Origin: Ascarosepion bandense
Lineage: Eukaryota; Mollusca; Cephalopoda; Sepiida; Sepiidae
DNA: 64,000 nt
Direction: 5' to 3'
NCBI GenBank assembly: GCA_037127315.1
Contig: JBBBDQ010001454.1
Location: 2,965,001 to 3,029,000 of the forward strand
Shown here: in pieces, positions 1-11,473 of the stretch
How the letters are laid out: each line of letters opens with the position of its first letter
Position numbering within the stretch: the first letter of the stretch is position 1
Position numbers and translations under genes: made by a program
The notes under the pieces: generated by a model
Told to the model about the DNA's origin: nothing
Databases searched by the model: none
What the model saw: only the letters and a program-made list of their open reading frames with translations

Positions 1-186
1 AAAATCATAATTAAAGTAAATTATCAAGATAGTAAGATTAATACTGTAAAGATTTTATAATTACTGGAGTTTAAAACCTTAGATTTTATAATTCTAGCAG
101 ATTGTAAGGTTAATTCCTTAATATGTTTATAATTTACTGTAGTTTCATATCTCTGATTCATTTTGTACATGTTCTAAAGTATAATT

Positions 187-246
<60 letters not shown>
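187..246. repeat. (TA)n-(TG)n compound microsatellite
   Basis: A run of TA dinucleotides passes directly into a run of TG dinucleotides. This compound type recurs in the window (also near 32.2 kb and 60.0 kb). No gene is associated with it. Confidence 0.97.
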
Positions 247-248
<2 letters not shown>

Positions 249-497
249 CATCCATACGAATAATACTACAGAGTACAGAATAATGAGATACAAAACCGTG
301 TGTAAGAAATCAATTTTAGAATATGAGAAAGAGTAAATATTAGTATCATATATCGCGTTGAAAGAAGTTTTTTTTGTCTTGTGAATATACAGTTAACGTC
401 TCCTGGATTTAAAAGTTACCCCGGTTTGAACAGAATTTTTTGTTGCTTTTTACTCTATTGGTTTAAATGCCACATTGTACTTACAAATCTTTTTGTG

Positions 498-498
<1 letters not shown>

Positions 499-564
<66 letters not shown>
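499..564. repeat. (TG)n microsatellite
   Basis: About 32 uninterrupted TG repeats. The repeat produces a poly-Cys-Val reading frame that is an artefact of the dinucleotide. Confidence 0.97.
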
Positions 565-565
<1 letters not shown>

Positions 566-906
566 TCAGCTTTTAAAATTGGTTTAGAAAAGTCAGATGT
601 CATTTTTCTAAACTAAATGGCGGGCGTCATTTTCACCACGTCTGACATTAAAACAACAGACAGTTTTTGTTTAGTCGACTGCCTTCAGGGAGAAATGATG
701 ATGACAAAAATACGAATGCGTATTATCATCCCCTTAGTGTTAAGAGTGGTTGACATTTGCGTCCATTTACGGTATGTTTCTTGGACGGTTAAGGTGTTCA
801 TATCTCCGGTAAATGGTCGTCAATATTGACCTTCAATATAACGCTGATCAAGATGACTTGGACTAACAAAAGGCGACAAATACACAGTTTAAATGCTCCA
901 TATTTA

Positions 907-962
<56 letters not shown>

Positions 963-1790
963 GTCAATATATCAGTCTCTACATATCTATACACATGTAT
1001 ACATGAATAAGCATTGATCTAAAAAATGTTGATATGTCTCATATAAATATGTACATATGTATGGATGTACGTATACTGTAACTAAAAGAAAATTGACTGC
1101 TTTTTATTAAGTGCTATTCCAGTCATATATTTAGATATAATTTTAAATCATAAAAATCTAAAAATCATTTGTTAATGGTTTATCGTCCGTGTTAAAAATG
1201 AATTGTGAAGATTTGTAAATAAATTTATGTCAAAAATTACAACCCTCTGCATCTTGCCACTACAGAGAGCAAAGAATTGTCCAAACAATCTAGAGTTCGA
1301 ATAGAACATTTCTTAAAATCCTTGTTTTTGAGCCTGGTTATGTCGATGCCGTGTGTGGCTCAAGATAATAAAAAAGAAATTCTCTGAAGAAAAAGAATCC
1401 CTTTCTAGATCATCAACGACAATTGAAGAGAATTTTAAGCCTGTAATAATATTGAAAAACGGCTTGATGAGCCTACCGGCATAAATATAAGAGAAACATC
1501 CAGTTTTATTATTATTCATTCACAACATGACTGAGTGGATAGTCGGAGTCAGCAGATCGATTAACATTTCAATAGTGAAGAAAATACGTTAGACTCCGGG
1601 ATACTACGTGGCCAGATGACGACTCCGATTAAAATAGGCAAATTTAATTGTCCTAAACATGTAAATCAAACTCACCAAGACCTATAAGCATAATTCTTCA
1701 AGGCTCTACAACTGCTACGTAAAAGGCATTCATTCGACAATCTTTTCATCCAAGAGAAATTTATCGGAAGGTTGATTTTTGGGAAAATAA
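565..1790. other. Unassigned AT-rich DNA with a (TA)n array at 914-956
   Basis: Apart from about 21 TA repeats at 914-956, I see no coding motif, RNA gene or recognisable transposon in this stretch. Short open frames on both strands lack domain motifs and look random. Confidence 0.6.
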
Positions 1791-1794
1791 AAGT

Positions 1795-2120
1795 ATAGGC
1801 CGAAAATTTGAGCAACGACGAAGTTTTTGAGAGAATGAAAACAAAAAGAAAACTTTAACATCAGATAGAGACAGTTAAAATTTCTGGGACTCATAATCAG
1901 GAAGGAGGGCTTGCAAAATCTAATACTAACAGGGTGAATATGGAGAAAAAGAAACAGAAGAAAGCAGTGCAAGACATACGTAAGTGGCTTGATCAAATGG
2001 ATGACATAACAGGGCGTTGGAGAAATAACAGAGAGACAAAACTTATAAGGGCTACAAGGGACGGAAAGGTGTGGATGGTCAGTATTGCCTACGTTCTGAA
2101 GGGAGATGGCACATAAAACT
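1795..2120 (+). pseudogene. RTE-type LINE, 3' end of reverse transcriptase ORF (degenerate)
   Basis: The translation carries the decayed C-terminal signature shared by many copies in this window: an E-V-(L/F)-E-R-M-x-T-K-R-K segment near 1815, a (F/L)-L-G-H-like segment with G-L-x-N-L near 1890-1920, and the terminal block ending in IAYVLKGDGT just before a stop at about 2114. The family ends with a stop immediately after an H/D-G-T motif. Frames shift several times, so this is a dead 5'-truncated copy. The clade name (RTE-like) is an inference from the C-terminal motifs; the LINE origin is better supported by recurrence at 13-14, 23-25, 29, 33 and 64 kb. Confidence 0.65.
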
Positions 2121-2564
2121 AGAAGAATTAATGTCTTTACATTTTTATGAACATATTTCTATATCTACATTCATTTTTTGTACGAATATTTTCAGCAAAC
2201 CTTTACGCACTTCTTTTGATATAAATTATTTTGATTAAACAAATTAGTTCTGTTAAAAATGTTCCAACCAATTTTTTTAAGTGGAAAACCCCTATAGTTT
2301 TGTGCTAAAGATTTCTGTAATATAGCACTCAAATCAGGAAATTATTTGAGCTTAGTCTGCAAGAGAGACTTCCAACAAACTTAAAATATCCTAAATAAGT
2401 ATTGTGTATTATTTGGTTACGTTAGTCGCTTTGATTTGTAGCTTAGATCTGAGTGATAAAAATGATGTACAGGTCATAAAAATTGGATATTTAATAACAA
2501 CGTGATGTGCAGCTATCATCAGTCTAGCAAAATGAGCTTTAGTGGCTAAGGGGTGGATTTCACC

Positions 2565-3410
2565 CCGAAAAAAATGATACTGTATTTATAGTCAAGTTAA
2601 AAAACCGCTTCCTCACAACCAAACCACGCTTTCGAATTTTGTCGATGCAGGAAAGTGAAGATAAGGCAGCTCCATCGCAGTTGTCGCAACAATACTTTAT
2701 TTTTGCTCTTCTCTTGTAAAGATTAATTACATCAGGACGAGACAAATACTTTTTTGAATCTGTACAATGTGCTAACCATTTTTCTAGTATCATTAATAGT
2801 AGAGTGTATATATAAATTCCGCTTGATGTCTGGAGCGAACTTGAGTTCCGGTAAACGTTCGAGACAACGAGCTTCAATGACTGGAAGAAATTCGGAGACT
2901 GCTTTGGTGATGATGAAACTAGTTTGGATTTGGATGTATGGAATGTAACAAACCAGCTTTCTCCCATGAAACAATTAGTGACAGGTCTGAAGGGTTGTTA
3001 GTTGCCAGGCTCTGATTAACTTGATTTTAGTAGGTTTTTCTATGTACTATGGTATCATCTACATAGATATTTACTAAAGCTCTGATACTATTCCTTATCG
3101 TTAATAAAATGCAAAAATGAAGTATGGGAGCTTTTGTGGTCGTCTGCATTGATCTCATCGGTTCTGGATGATTGGCCATTAACAACGACCTTTCTATGTC
3201 TATCTGACGGAAAGGCATTGATAATAAAAAAGACTCTCCCAGAAATACCATAGCACGGGACTTTGTGTATCATTCTCCAATGCCGCAGCTTGTCAAGAGC
3301 CTTCATGATATCTAAGATGATTGCTCTCTTGATATATCCAACGCTTACAATTTCTGCGTGTAACGACAGATAAAGCAATAATCGTAGACCATGTTGTTTG
3401 TCCATCAGGA
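2565..3410 (-). pseudogene. Jockey/CR1-type LINE reverse transcriptase fragment, copy 1 (degenerate)
   Basis: On the minus strand, reading from 3405 downward, the frames give the RT finger/palm block AIILDIMKALDKLRHW, then a Y-G-I-S-G block with F-P-S-D-R and VVVNGQSS, then FLHFINDKE. After a frameshift comes YVDDTIVH (the catalytic Y-x-D-D box, about 3030-3075). A post-RT block follows (LKFAPDIKRN, KMVSTLYR), then a C-terminal block resembling IRP-x-x-EYCC at about 2680-2720. Order and spacing match a non-LTR retrotransposon RT. Several frameshifts make it non-functional. The 5' half (endonuclease) is missing, and a second copy abuts it at about 3487. Confidence 0.75.
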
Positions 3411-3486
3411 GATTGGAAACTTTCCGAGCAGAGACAGAGTAAGCGCAGTGCTTGTATTCCGTGAGAGAGAAAAATCAGCTAGAGTA

Positions 3487-5345
3487 TTTTTGTTTTTTTA
3501 ATCAGTTCACCCCAGGCAAGGCAGTTTTACTGCCACTGGTGTGCAAGGGATTACATGGAAAGAAAGTGATGTGAAAGACGAACAAATTATAGAGAGTGTC
3601 AGAGAATGGGGAAAAGAAGGATGACAATACTGGTCTGATGAGAATAGAGTGAACAAAAAAAAGACAATGAGGGAAATGTTGCAAGTCAGAGAGATAGGAG
3701 ATGACAACCTTATATTTAATTTTATGGAGATTGTAGCTGTTGTGGAAGCAAGTATACAGAAGGAAATTCCACAGACATGAAGTGCGAGAAAAGAAGCTAG
3801 TAGAGTAGAAGTTGCTGCTACATTTTATTAGTTTCACTGTAAAAGGGTGGAACATAGATGAAAATCTAGTAGATCGAGTATATTCGTGCAACAGGTCCAT
3901 CAGGGAGCTCAGCTCGTCAGAGCAGAAGCCGTGATAGTATTTGTAGAAGAGACAAAAGAAAGCCACATTACGCCGGTGAGAAAGTGACTGCAGCTGAGCT
4001 ACTTAGTCGGAATCGATCACATTGCAGATACTCCGTTGGCTTTCGTCAAGAACCCCGCGGGGAATAGCAGAGGCACATGAGCAGATGTGGCAACAATATT
4101 CAATACACAGGCTGATGGTAGATGTGTATATGTGCAAGATGGATACAGACAGAAAAAACTTCCTGGCCCTACACGGTGAACCAACCTTCCTAGCAGCAGA
4201 TTTAGCTATGGATTCGATGTAGGCATTCAAATTGAGATCTGCTGAGAGTTAGGCCGAGGAAGAGCAGTCTTTTGTTTCAGGGAGGCTAGCCTGGTCCATG
4301 TTAATGGAGGTTAGAAGCAATTGTCAGTGGTGGTTAACAGATAGAAGCTTCGTACTGGAAGCATTAAAATTCACGAGCCATTTCTTACCCCAGTCCTCCA
4401 CAGATTGGAGGTCCTTTTCAAGTTCAGCAGCGAGGTTCGCTTTGTCAGCCTCAGCGGATCGAGGCCAGTGTAATATGCCTACTTGGGATCTGATTACATC
4501 GAGGAGATCGTTGATGAAGATCAGAAAAGGCGTAGGACTTAGAATAGAGCCTTGAGGGACACCCACATTAGTATGATAGTATCGAGAGGCATGTCCGTTC
4601 AATACTACATTCACTACGCAATTTGAAAGGAATAACTGGATTAGATCAAACAATCATCTAGTAGTTGGAGAAATCCAGGGCAACAGCTAGTGCTTCGCCG
4701 TTCTTATCGATACCTTGGTATATATACCCCTTGATGGTCGTTAGCATATCAGCAGTAGACCTAATGAATAGGAAACCACACTGTTTGTCAGAGAAGAGAC
4801 TGTCGTCTGTGAGATGCTGAACCACCTTGGTGTTGATAATGACTTCGAACACTTAGCCAAAGATCAGTAGGGGGCTGAGAGGGCAATAATTAGAGGGATC
4901 CGAGTGTTCTCCAGAATGTTTAAATATGAGAACCACAGAGGAGGACTTCCAGCAGACAGGAAAGCAAGAAGTAGAGAGGCAGTAGTTATAGAGTTTGAAG
5001 AGGACAGAGGAGAGTTCAGGGGATACATTTCTCAGGACAATTATTGAGATTTCTTCACTACCGCTCTCTTTATAGGGGTCAAGTTTTGAAATTGTGTTAG
5101 AGACCAGCGAGTGGGTAGTGTGGACATCATTCAGTCGTGTCTCAGTTCTACGTGGGAAGTCGGATACAGATACTTTAGACAAATCCAATGTCGAGTTGGT
5201 AGACAATCAGCGAGCAAAGAACTCGGTCTTGTCCGCTGAGGATGTGAGGACCTCAAATTTATTGATTAAAGAGGGGATTAAGGGCTTACTGTTATTTAGT
5301 GCACTTTTACAGTGTAAGCAGGAAAATATTAGCGATGAATTAAGA
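3487..5345 (-). pseudogene. Jockey/CR1-type LINE, copy 2, RT ORF to 3' terminus (degenerate)
   Basis: This is the longest LINE copy in the window. Reading 5345 to 3487 on the minus strand: a pre-RT region (LLTS-like S-A-D-K-T-E-F-F-A near 5240; STNSTLDLS near 5200); an RT N-terminal block (SELSSVLFKLYN); a finger block (FEVIINTKVVQHLTD, then VALDFS) at 4660-4852; a palm block with NVGVPQGSILSP and FLIFINDLLDVI at about 4500-4600; and C-terminal blocks AYIESIAKSAARKVGS, IEYCCHI, SLFYKYYHGFCSDEL and SFFSRTSCLWN at 3590-4230. The YADD box is disrupted (the text reads VGILHWP). The 3' end has a short hairpin (AGTGGCAGTAAAACTGCC in element sense) and ends with a GATTAAAA-type tail at about 3487-3500, matching the 3' end of the copy at 12.79 kb. 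Frameshifts and stops make it dead. Confidence 0.85.
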
Positions 5346-5379
5346 AATAGTGTTTTTTAACTTCTCTCTGCATCATGTT

Positions 5380-6133
5380 TGCATTCTACTTTTTGAATTT
5401 CAACTCTAAATACTGACTCCCTCCCGGAAACCTTCACACTACTGATATTAATCAACATTTTAAATGAAACTTCCGACATATATAAAACGATCAGTTCATC
5501 TATATTAAAACTGTTATGTGTTTTCGCAGAGGGAACAGAAACTACACTCTGATCGTAAATAGAAAGCTAGGAGAAAGAATTTTCAATCCAATTCGAATAA
5601 ACAATTTTTTGATCATAGGCAGAAAAATAGGACTATAAATGCATCACCCTCTTCTTATTTTACATTTAATAAGTTTAAAACAAATCAGAATTGAATACTA
5701 TTCATTGCTTATTTTGTCGACTTTGGATCTCTTGATTGGAAATAGATAAATTCGAAGAGATTTTTTGTCACACCGCTCGACAAATCACGTGTAATGGTAT
5801 AATTAAAATATAACTTAATTTGTACAGTAATATTTATATCTTTTCCTTTTTTTTTTTGTAATTAGATTTCCCTGTTGTTCATTAAGATAAAATTATTCAA
5901 TTATACTTAAATAATTCATAGAAAGAAATAGGGAGTAATACACAAAAAGACTTTGAACTAATTAATACAGAAACTAGTCGAGAAAACCTGTCAAACGATT
6001 TTTAAAGATTTTCTCGCATTAACACGCCAAGCTGCTATTACGAATCTTTAACAAAAGGCTTTTCAATATATCCATTAACGAAACATGCAGACGGCAACAC
6101 TGATGAACAAACACGCGCGTGCTCGTACCCACA

Positions 6134-6170
<37 letters not shown>

Positions 6171-6814
6171 CATTTGTAAACGAGTTATTACGCCACCAAG
6201 GTTTCTATCATGAGTGGTGTCTTCAGGCAATTTTTACTAACTGATTTTACCGTTTACCGTCTTTCTTTTTAAGAACGCTCACGTGGCAGGGAATTTTTGA
6301 ACGCGCAATGTTTAAGATGAAAACGAATTATGACATTTTCATCCATTTTCATTCATTCAGACCTAAAAGACATTTCTTAGTATGGTTCCACTTAGTCATA
6401 ATTTCCGTTATTTCATTCAACAGTTTGTTTCTGTTTTGGGAATAGTATAATCTCTAACTTTTCTTCTTGGCACAGTCTATATATTTTGCCACCTTTGTAA
6501 GGCTTGGCTGTTTTTAGAATACTCCGTGTTATTTTTTGGTCTTTTCCATATTTTGATTTTAATTTCCACACGTGGCTAGCCAGTTTTGTACAGTTTTTGA
6601 TTTTTCCATTTTGAATGTAGACCTGTGATTAAACTACCTGGTCTTAAAGGTGTCTTTGGTTGAACCCAAATATATTTTATTTGGGCCATTTAGGTCATGT
6701 ACCTTTGCCTTGTAAATGATTTCTTTTGTATTGAAAAGTCCTTGAAGTGGACATTTATTTTCGTCGCTATTTTATATTTTATTAGTGGTTTTGTTTTGTA
6801 CAATGCTATCTAAG

Positions 6815-6862
<48 letters not shown>

Positions 6863-7045
6863 GAAAAACCCAAAATGTTAGTGGAAAAAATTGAAAACTT
6901 GCCAAAAGACTTAACCCCATAATCAAAAATCTTCGACAAAGACAGAGAAAAAGAAAATAAGACAACGTTTTAAAGGGTATCTATTCAGTACAATAAAATG
7001 CTAAACACCAAGATTACCTACACAGAGCAAAACACGCTTCACAAC
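5380..7045. other. Unassigned AT-rich DNA with two (TA)n arrays
   Basis: TA arrays occur at 6139-6168 and 6816-6859. The rest shows no motif, RNA gene or recognisable transposon on either strand. Confidence 0.6.
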
Positions 7046-7050
7046 GTTAA

Positions 7051-7370
7051 GGCTTAGGGACACTTCCCGTTGAAACACCGGTTTCCGTTCAATCACCGGT
7101 TATGCAACTTCGATCCTAATCAGTATTTACATTATTGAGAGCTTGATAATGCCAGGTGCTTAGATGTACTGATGGTGTGATGGATAATAACTCAGAATTG
7201 TTCATCGGAGAACTGAGTTTCAATCCCAGTTGGTTTTGTTACACTAAAATATCCTTGAAAAAGGCATGAATCCACCTTCTTTCCTCCATCTATTGGTTAA
7301 TTAGTAAGGTTTTTTAGTAAGATCACTAAAATCATTATTATCTCAAAGATAAAATTGTGTACAAAGTAGT
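7051..7370 (+). repeat. SINE with a 5S rRNA-like head fused to a tRNA-like body
   Basis: Bases about 7051-7164 align by eye with 5S rRNA along its whole length: GTTGAAACACCGGTT near 7069, ATCACCGGTTATGCAACTTC (5S: ATCACCGAAGTTAAGCAACTTC) near 7091, CAGTATTTAC (5S: AGTACTTGG), and GCCAGGTGCTTAG near the 5S 3' end. A tRNA-like unit follows directly, with a box A-like TGGTGTGATGG at 7173-7183 and a box B-like AGTTTCAATCCC at 7216-7227. The body AAGGCATGAATCCACC and GGTTAATTAGTAAG is shared with copies at 30.4 kb and 47.7 kb. A 5S head joined to a tRNA-like unit is the layout of chimeric SINE3-class elements known from vertebrates. The 3' limit is approximate. Confidence 0.65.
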
Positions 7371-7394
7371 TCGATTTGGGCATTAAATAATTCA

Positions 7395-8134
7395 TACGGG
7401 GTTGATATGCTGCTAAACAAAACAAAATTATATCCTATCAAAGAATAGCCTGAGAATGCTGAGGTTCTTCTCTGATGAAAAACATTTCATCCATGACCAG
7501 ACAAGCAACAGGCAAAACGACAGGTGGATCTGCAAAGACATCGAGGAGTTTCCCGTCTTGAAGTTTTCCTCCTCCGTCATGGCCCTTGGGGTCATCTCCA
7601 GAGAGAGGAACCTCATGCCTCCGTTCTTCTTTTAAAAGGGCCTGAGAGTCATTGCTGAGTTCTACCAGGAAGTGCTGAGAAACGTGGTGAAGACCTGGAT
7701 GTACGTTATCTACGTTATCCAGCAGGACTCCGTTCCAAGACGACCCAGGTGTGACTGCTCAACAATGTTCCTCACCACTAGTCACCGGACTTGTGGCCGC
7801 CCTACTCACTCGACTGCAAACCCATTGACTATTTCCACTGGGGCGCAATCGAGGCCAAGACTAACAAGCAATCCCACAACACGGTGGGCTCTCTGAAAAC
7901 TGCCACCGTGGAGGCGTTCACCGCTATGTACAAGAACATGGTTGCCAAAGCGTGTGACTTATTTCGCGCCCTCCTTCAGATGATCGTCGCCGCCGCCGGC
8001 GGTTACATAGAAAAATAATGTAGTATGTAGCTCTAACTCTTACTAAATAAGCTGTCGGGTCTCTGCATATACAACTTATTGTCCATTTCGTTTTCTTTTT
8101 TGTCAAGTGTCGGATTTTGCTGCAACACCCTGTA
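7395..8134 (+). mobile_element. Mariner/Tc1-superfamily DNA transposon, internally deleted, with terminal inverted repeats
   Basis: The left end TACGGGGTTGAT at 7395 is similar in inverted sense to the right end ..CAACACCCTGTA at 8134, which is followed by TA. Between them the plus strand encodes transposase pieces in shifting frames: FFSDEKHF (first catalytic Asp), SSVMALGVIS, FYQEVLRNVVKTW, IQQDSVP (second Asp), then after a frameshift PIDYFHWGAIEAKTNK and a C-terminal block ending AAAGGYIEK at about 8018. The N-terminal DNA-binding region is missing and at least one frameshift is present, so it cannot encode an active enzyme. The 7500-8000 part is much richer in G+C than its neighbours, which suggests a younger or foreign insertion. 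Confidence 0.75.
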
Positions 8135-8185
8135 TAAGAAAGCTTGAAATTAAGTGTAGGCCATTTTGCCACAATGTAAACAAAT

Positions 8186-9060
8186 TTGTTCTTCATAGCG
8201 TTAAACATGTCGGTGACAACATGTAGAAATTGGTTTAGATGCTTCAAAAATGATGATTTTCATGCTAACGATAAAGAACGCTCTGGCGCACCAAAATTGT
8301 CTGACGATGAAGAATTGGAGACATTACTTCATGAAGACTCATGTCAAGCGCAAGCTGAACTTAAAGAATCGTTAGGATTTGGTCACACAAGAGTTTCGAA
8401 ACTTTTGAAAGCATTAGGAATAATTCAAAAGCAAGAACATTTGGCACCAAGTTGAAGCCGAGAGACGTCAAACGACAACATGTCACGTGGGATCAGCTGC
8501 TTTAGCGACAGAAAAAGAAAGATTTTATTGTCTCGTATCGTGACCAGTTATGAAAAGTGAATACTCTATGATAAAACTAAGCGTAGAAGATTGTTCGATA
8601 AGCCCCTTTACGCATGAATATTGGCAGCAACTTCGAATATTCATGGTTCGAAGTTTCTGCTCTGCATTTGGTGGGATCAGCCGGGTGTAGTTTATACAAC
8701 AGCTTCTGAAACCGACCGAACGATCTCTATCTTGACTACAGTTTGAGCAGAGCATTGAAGAAAAAACTGCCTCTATTCTGCAACATAACAACGTTAGGTG
8801 ACATACTGAAAAACGAGTAGAAAACTACATGGAAACGTTTAAATGGGAAGTCCTACCTCATTCATCGTATTCACCATACATTGCTCCTTCCGATTATCAC
8901 TTGTTCCGATCGACAGCACATGGCCCGGCTGAGCAGCACTTTCATTCTTATGAAGATGCCAAAAATTGGGTCGACTCGTGGTTTGCCTCAAAAGACGTGG
9001 CATTTTTCTGACGTGGAATTTAAAATGGTGCCAGAAAAATAAGAAAAAGAAGTGGCTATT
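8186..9060 (+). pseudogene. Mariner transposase pseudogene
   Basis: The plus strand encodes a recognisable mariner transposase. An N-terminal helix-turn-helix region (TCRNWFRCFKNDDF, KERSGAPKLSDDEELE, SKLLKALGIIQKQ) lies in one open frame at about 8219-8452. Decayed central blocks include IVTSYEK (normally V-T-G-D-E-K, so the first catalytic Asp is lost), CIWWDQPGVVY and ILQHNNVR (normally H-D-N, second Asp lost). The C-terminal block ETFKWEVLPHSSYSP and APSDYHLFRS is at 8830-8920. With two catalytic acids substituted plus frameshifts, this is a dead copy. It sits about 50 bp from the previous element in the same orientation; terminal repeats were not identified. Confidence 0.85.
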
Positions 9061-9522
9061 GATGGCAATAATTTCAGCGACATGTTTTTTTTACTAATCC
9101 TTTAAAAAAACATTAATTTTCATGAAAAATCAGCGGTACTTTTGTTCATTTTGGAGCGTAAGACCCACTCTTACCGCTTTCAGAACGTAAGACCTGTTCT
9201 CACTGCTTTGAGATGATAAGTTTGCATTTTCACAATTATACGTTTGTTTGAATGCCTTTCTGTTTCGCTCGAAACCAGATAAAAGGAAAATTTCACGCTA
9301 CATTCAGCTCACCGGAGTGATCGTAATTCATTGACAGCAAAATCTTTATATTGGATGTCTAGTTATCATAAAAAAAGAATTTCCTTTCTTTGATTTCTTT
9401 CTCGAAGTCAACTTTCAACTCAAAAAGTAGCATTTTTGAGCCCTCTAAGCAAATCGTATTCTTAGTTCCCCTTGAGCTGAAAAGCAGAAAAGTTATGTTG
9501 TGTATGTTCTCCATATAGATAT

Positions 9523-9532
9523 GCGTGCGTGC

Positions 9533-9585
<53 letters not shown>
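9523..9585. repeat. (TGCG)n-(TG)n microsatellite
   Basis: A short TGCG/TGCG stretch passes into about 25 TG repeats. Both strands give spurious poly-His-Thr or Cys-Val frames. Confidence 0.97.
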
Positions 9586-9588
<3 letters not shown>

Positions 9589-9589
9589 A

Positions 9590-10150
9590 AATACGAATGT
9601 GTGTTTACAAGTGATAATTTGTAACCACATGTATACATTGGAACTGGGTTTATGCGTACGTTCGAATGTGTTAACGTAATATCCGACATACGCAGACATA
9701 CAAATTTATATGTGAGATTAATCTGTCTCGTCTAAAGTAAATTTAGGTGTGTACAAATAGTTTCAGCAATTTTTCATTATATATATTAAACAATCTTTTT
9801 TCTCAACTGTGTATTCAGTCTTTAGCTTTCAAAACTGATGTTGTTCTTTTCTTGTAAACATAAATGCATTTTTCTTCCCTCTTTGTTTATGTTTTGATGA
9901 AAATCATATTGAAATAGATGTTGTGCACACGCAAAACATATTTAAACATACAAATAGTTATCTTATATTAAAATGGACTTCCAGATTTATTAATATATAA
10001 AATAAATGTATATTGGAATCGAAAGGTTATTTTCAAAATGAAGGCAGCATCTATCTGCGCAGTTACTATGAAAATTATTTCCTTTTGCGCAGGTGTAAAC
10101 AAACAGCAATGTTCTGAATTTTGAAACCTCAAATTAATTGCCACAATGTC
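9590..10150. other. Unassigned AT-rich DNA
   Basis: I see no coding or RNA motif in this stretch. Confidence 0.5.
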
Positions 10151-10159
10151 AGCTTGAGG

Positions 10160-10830
10160 TCTTAAAACTGATTATAGGGTTGATTGAATAGATAAAGAGA
10201 TTTGTTTAATGGCTTTTTCGATCTTGCAAAAGATAATAAAATGCAAACACGGTCAACAAATTTGTTGAATATCTGGGAGGAATTTAATGCTCGTCAAACT
10301 AGAGCCGTTCTGTGTCCGAAAGAAAAACGTAATAAGCAAAGGAAGTTCTATCAAATTATGAAATCTTGAGGTGATGCGGCAGCACGAAGTATCGAAATTC
10401 AAAAGCTAAAAAAGTGTGAAGACATGTGAGACCAATCAGTGTGAATTCTTTGAAATATACCCAGAAAGAAAAATGAATGAATTTGTCCGCAGAATAGATG
10501 AAGACCAATATTTCAACTGTTATTTTTACCGACGAATGGCGTACTATCCCTAATGAGTCGGACTGACGGAGGAAAAGACAGGATGTTAGAGATCGCACAG
10601 CTTGATACATCAATAAGATAGAGGCCTTTTATCAGAGAGGACTATATAGACGGTTAAACGTTTGGCTTAAAGCGAGTTCGAGATTATTCTAAGATAACAC
10701 CTGAGACTTACATTGATTTTTGAATGCACACGTGGGACCATTATGCAAGAAGTTTCAGAAAGAAGGTAATTTCTAAGGTTAAAAATATTCGATAAAAAAA
10801 GGACGAAGAAGAGGGTTATTGTTTATACTG
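10160..10830 (+). pseudogene. Tc1-like transposase remnant (weak)
   Basis: Frames on the plus strand contain VIFTDEWRTIPNESDG at about 10520-10570, resembling the first catalytic Asp region (F-T-D-E) of Tc1-type transposases. YSKITPETYIDF at about 10690-10725, then H-T-W-D-H-Y-A-R-S-F, resembles the block before the second Asp. The frame is broken by stops, and the second Asp and the final acid were not found. The order of the two blocks supports the call, but identity is low. Confidence 0.5.
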
Positions 10831-11243
10831 ACAGACGGCAATTTAACCGCAGAAAGTAGCTTTGAAATGCTATTCTGTATGCTTTGTAGTCTATTTCATA
10901 TGAATCAATACAGTCTTTCACAAAAGCAATGGATGAACAACTTCTAAAACTAGATTCAAATTAATTAATTTTGTCTTTATAATTTTGAGGTTGGAATTTT
11001 TATTTCTAAATATTTTGCTCTGTAAACCTTCTATCATAATATTTAATTTCAACAAAATAAAAAAGTAATGGTTCAGTAATGCGGCTAATAATGTGAAAAA
11101 CTAAATATGTATTATTTGTTTAAAAAAGTAGTTACTATATAACCGAAAACAGTTTCGAAAATAAAAAAAATATTAACATATTTTAGGCAAGTAACAGTAG
11201 GTCAATAATTTAGTTTTCAAACTACGGTAAATAATGATACAGG

Positions 11244-11246
<3 letters not shown>

Positions 11247-11318
<72 letters not shown>

Positions 11319-11396
11319 CTATCTTGCTTTCTCTCTCTCGCTCTCTCTCTTAATCTTTCTCTAGTTCTATCTCTCTTTTTCTCTCTCGTCTCTTTC
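11247..11396. repeat. (CT)n with embedded (CTAT)n microsatellite
   Basis: About 27 CT repeats are followed by about six CTAT units and then imperfect CT-rich DNA. The CTAT part is the minus-strand form of the GATA repeat found elsewhere in the window. Confidence 0.95.
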
Positions 11397-11473
11397 AGTT
11401 TTTCATTTTTTTCTCCAATATATATATAAACATATATATATAGAGAGAGAGAGGGGGCGTATAAATTGTTGAT

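Noticed and set aside
381..587. Cys-Val-rich small protein
   Set aside because: It is the translation of a TG microsatellite.
4022..4555. Plus-strand open frames of 66 and 85 codons
   Set aside because: They are antisense shadows of the minus-strand LINE.
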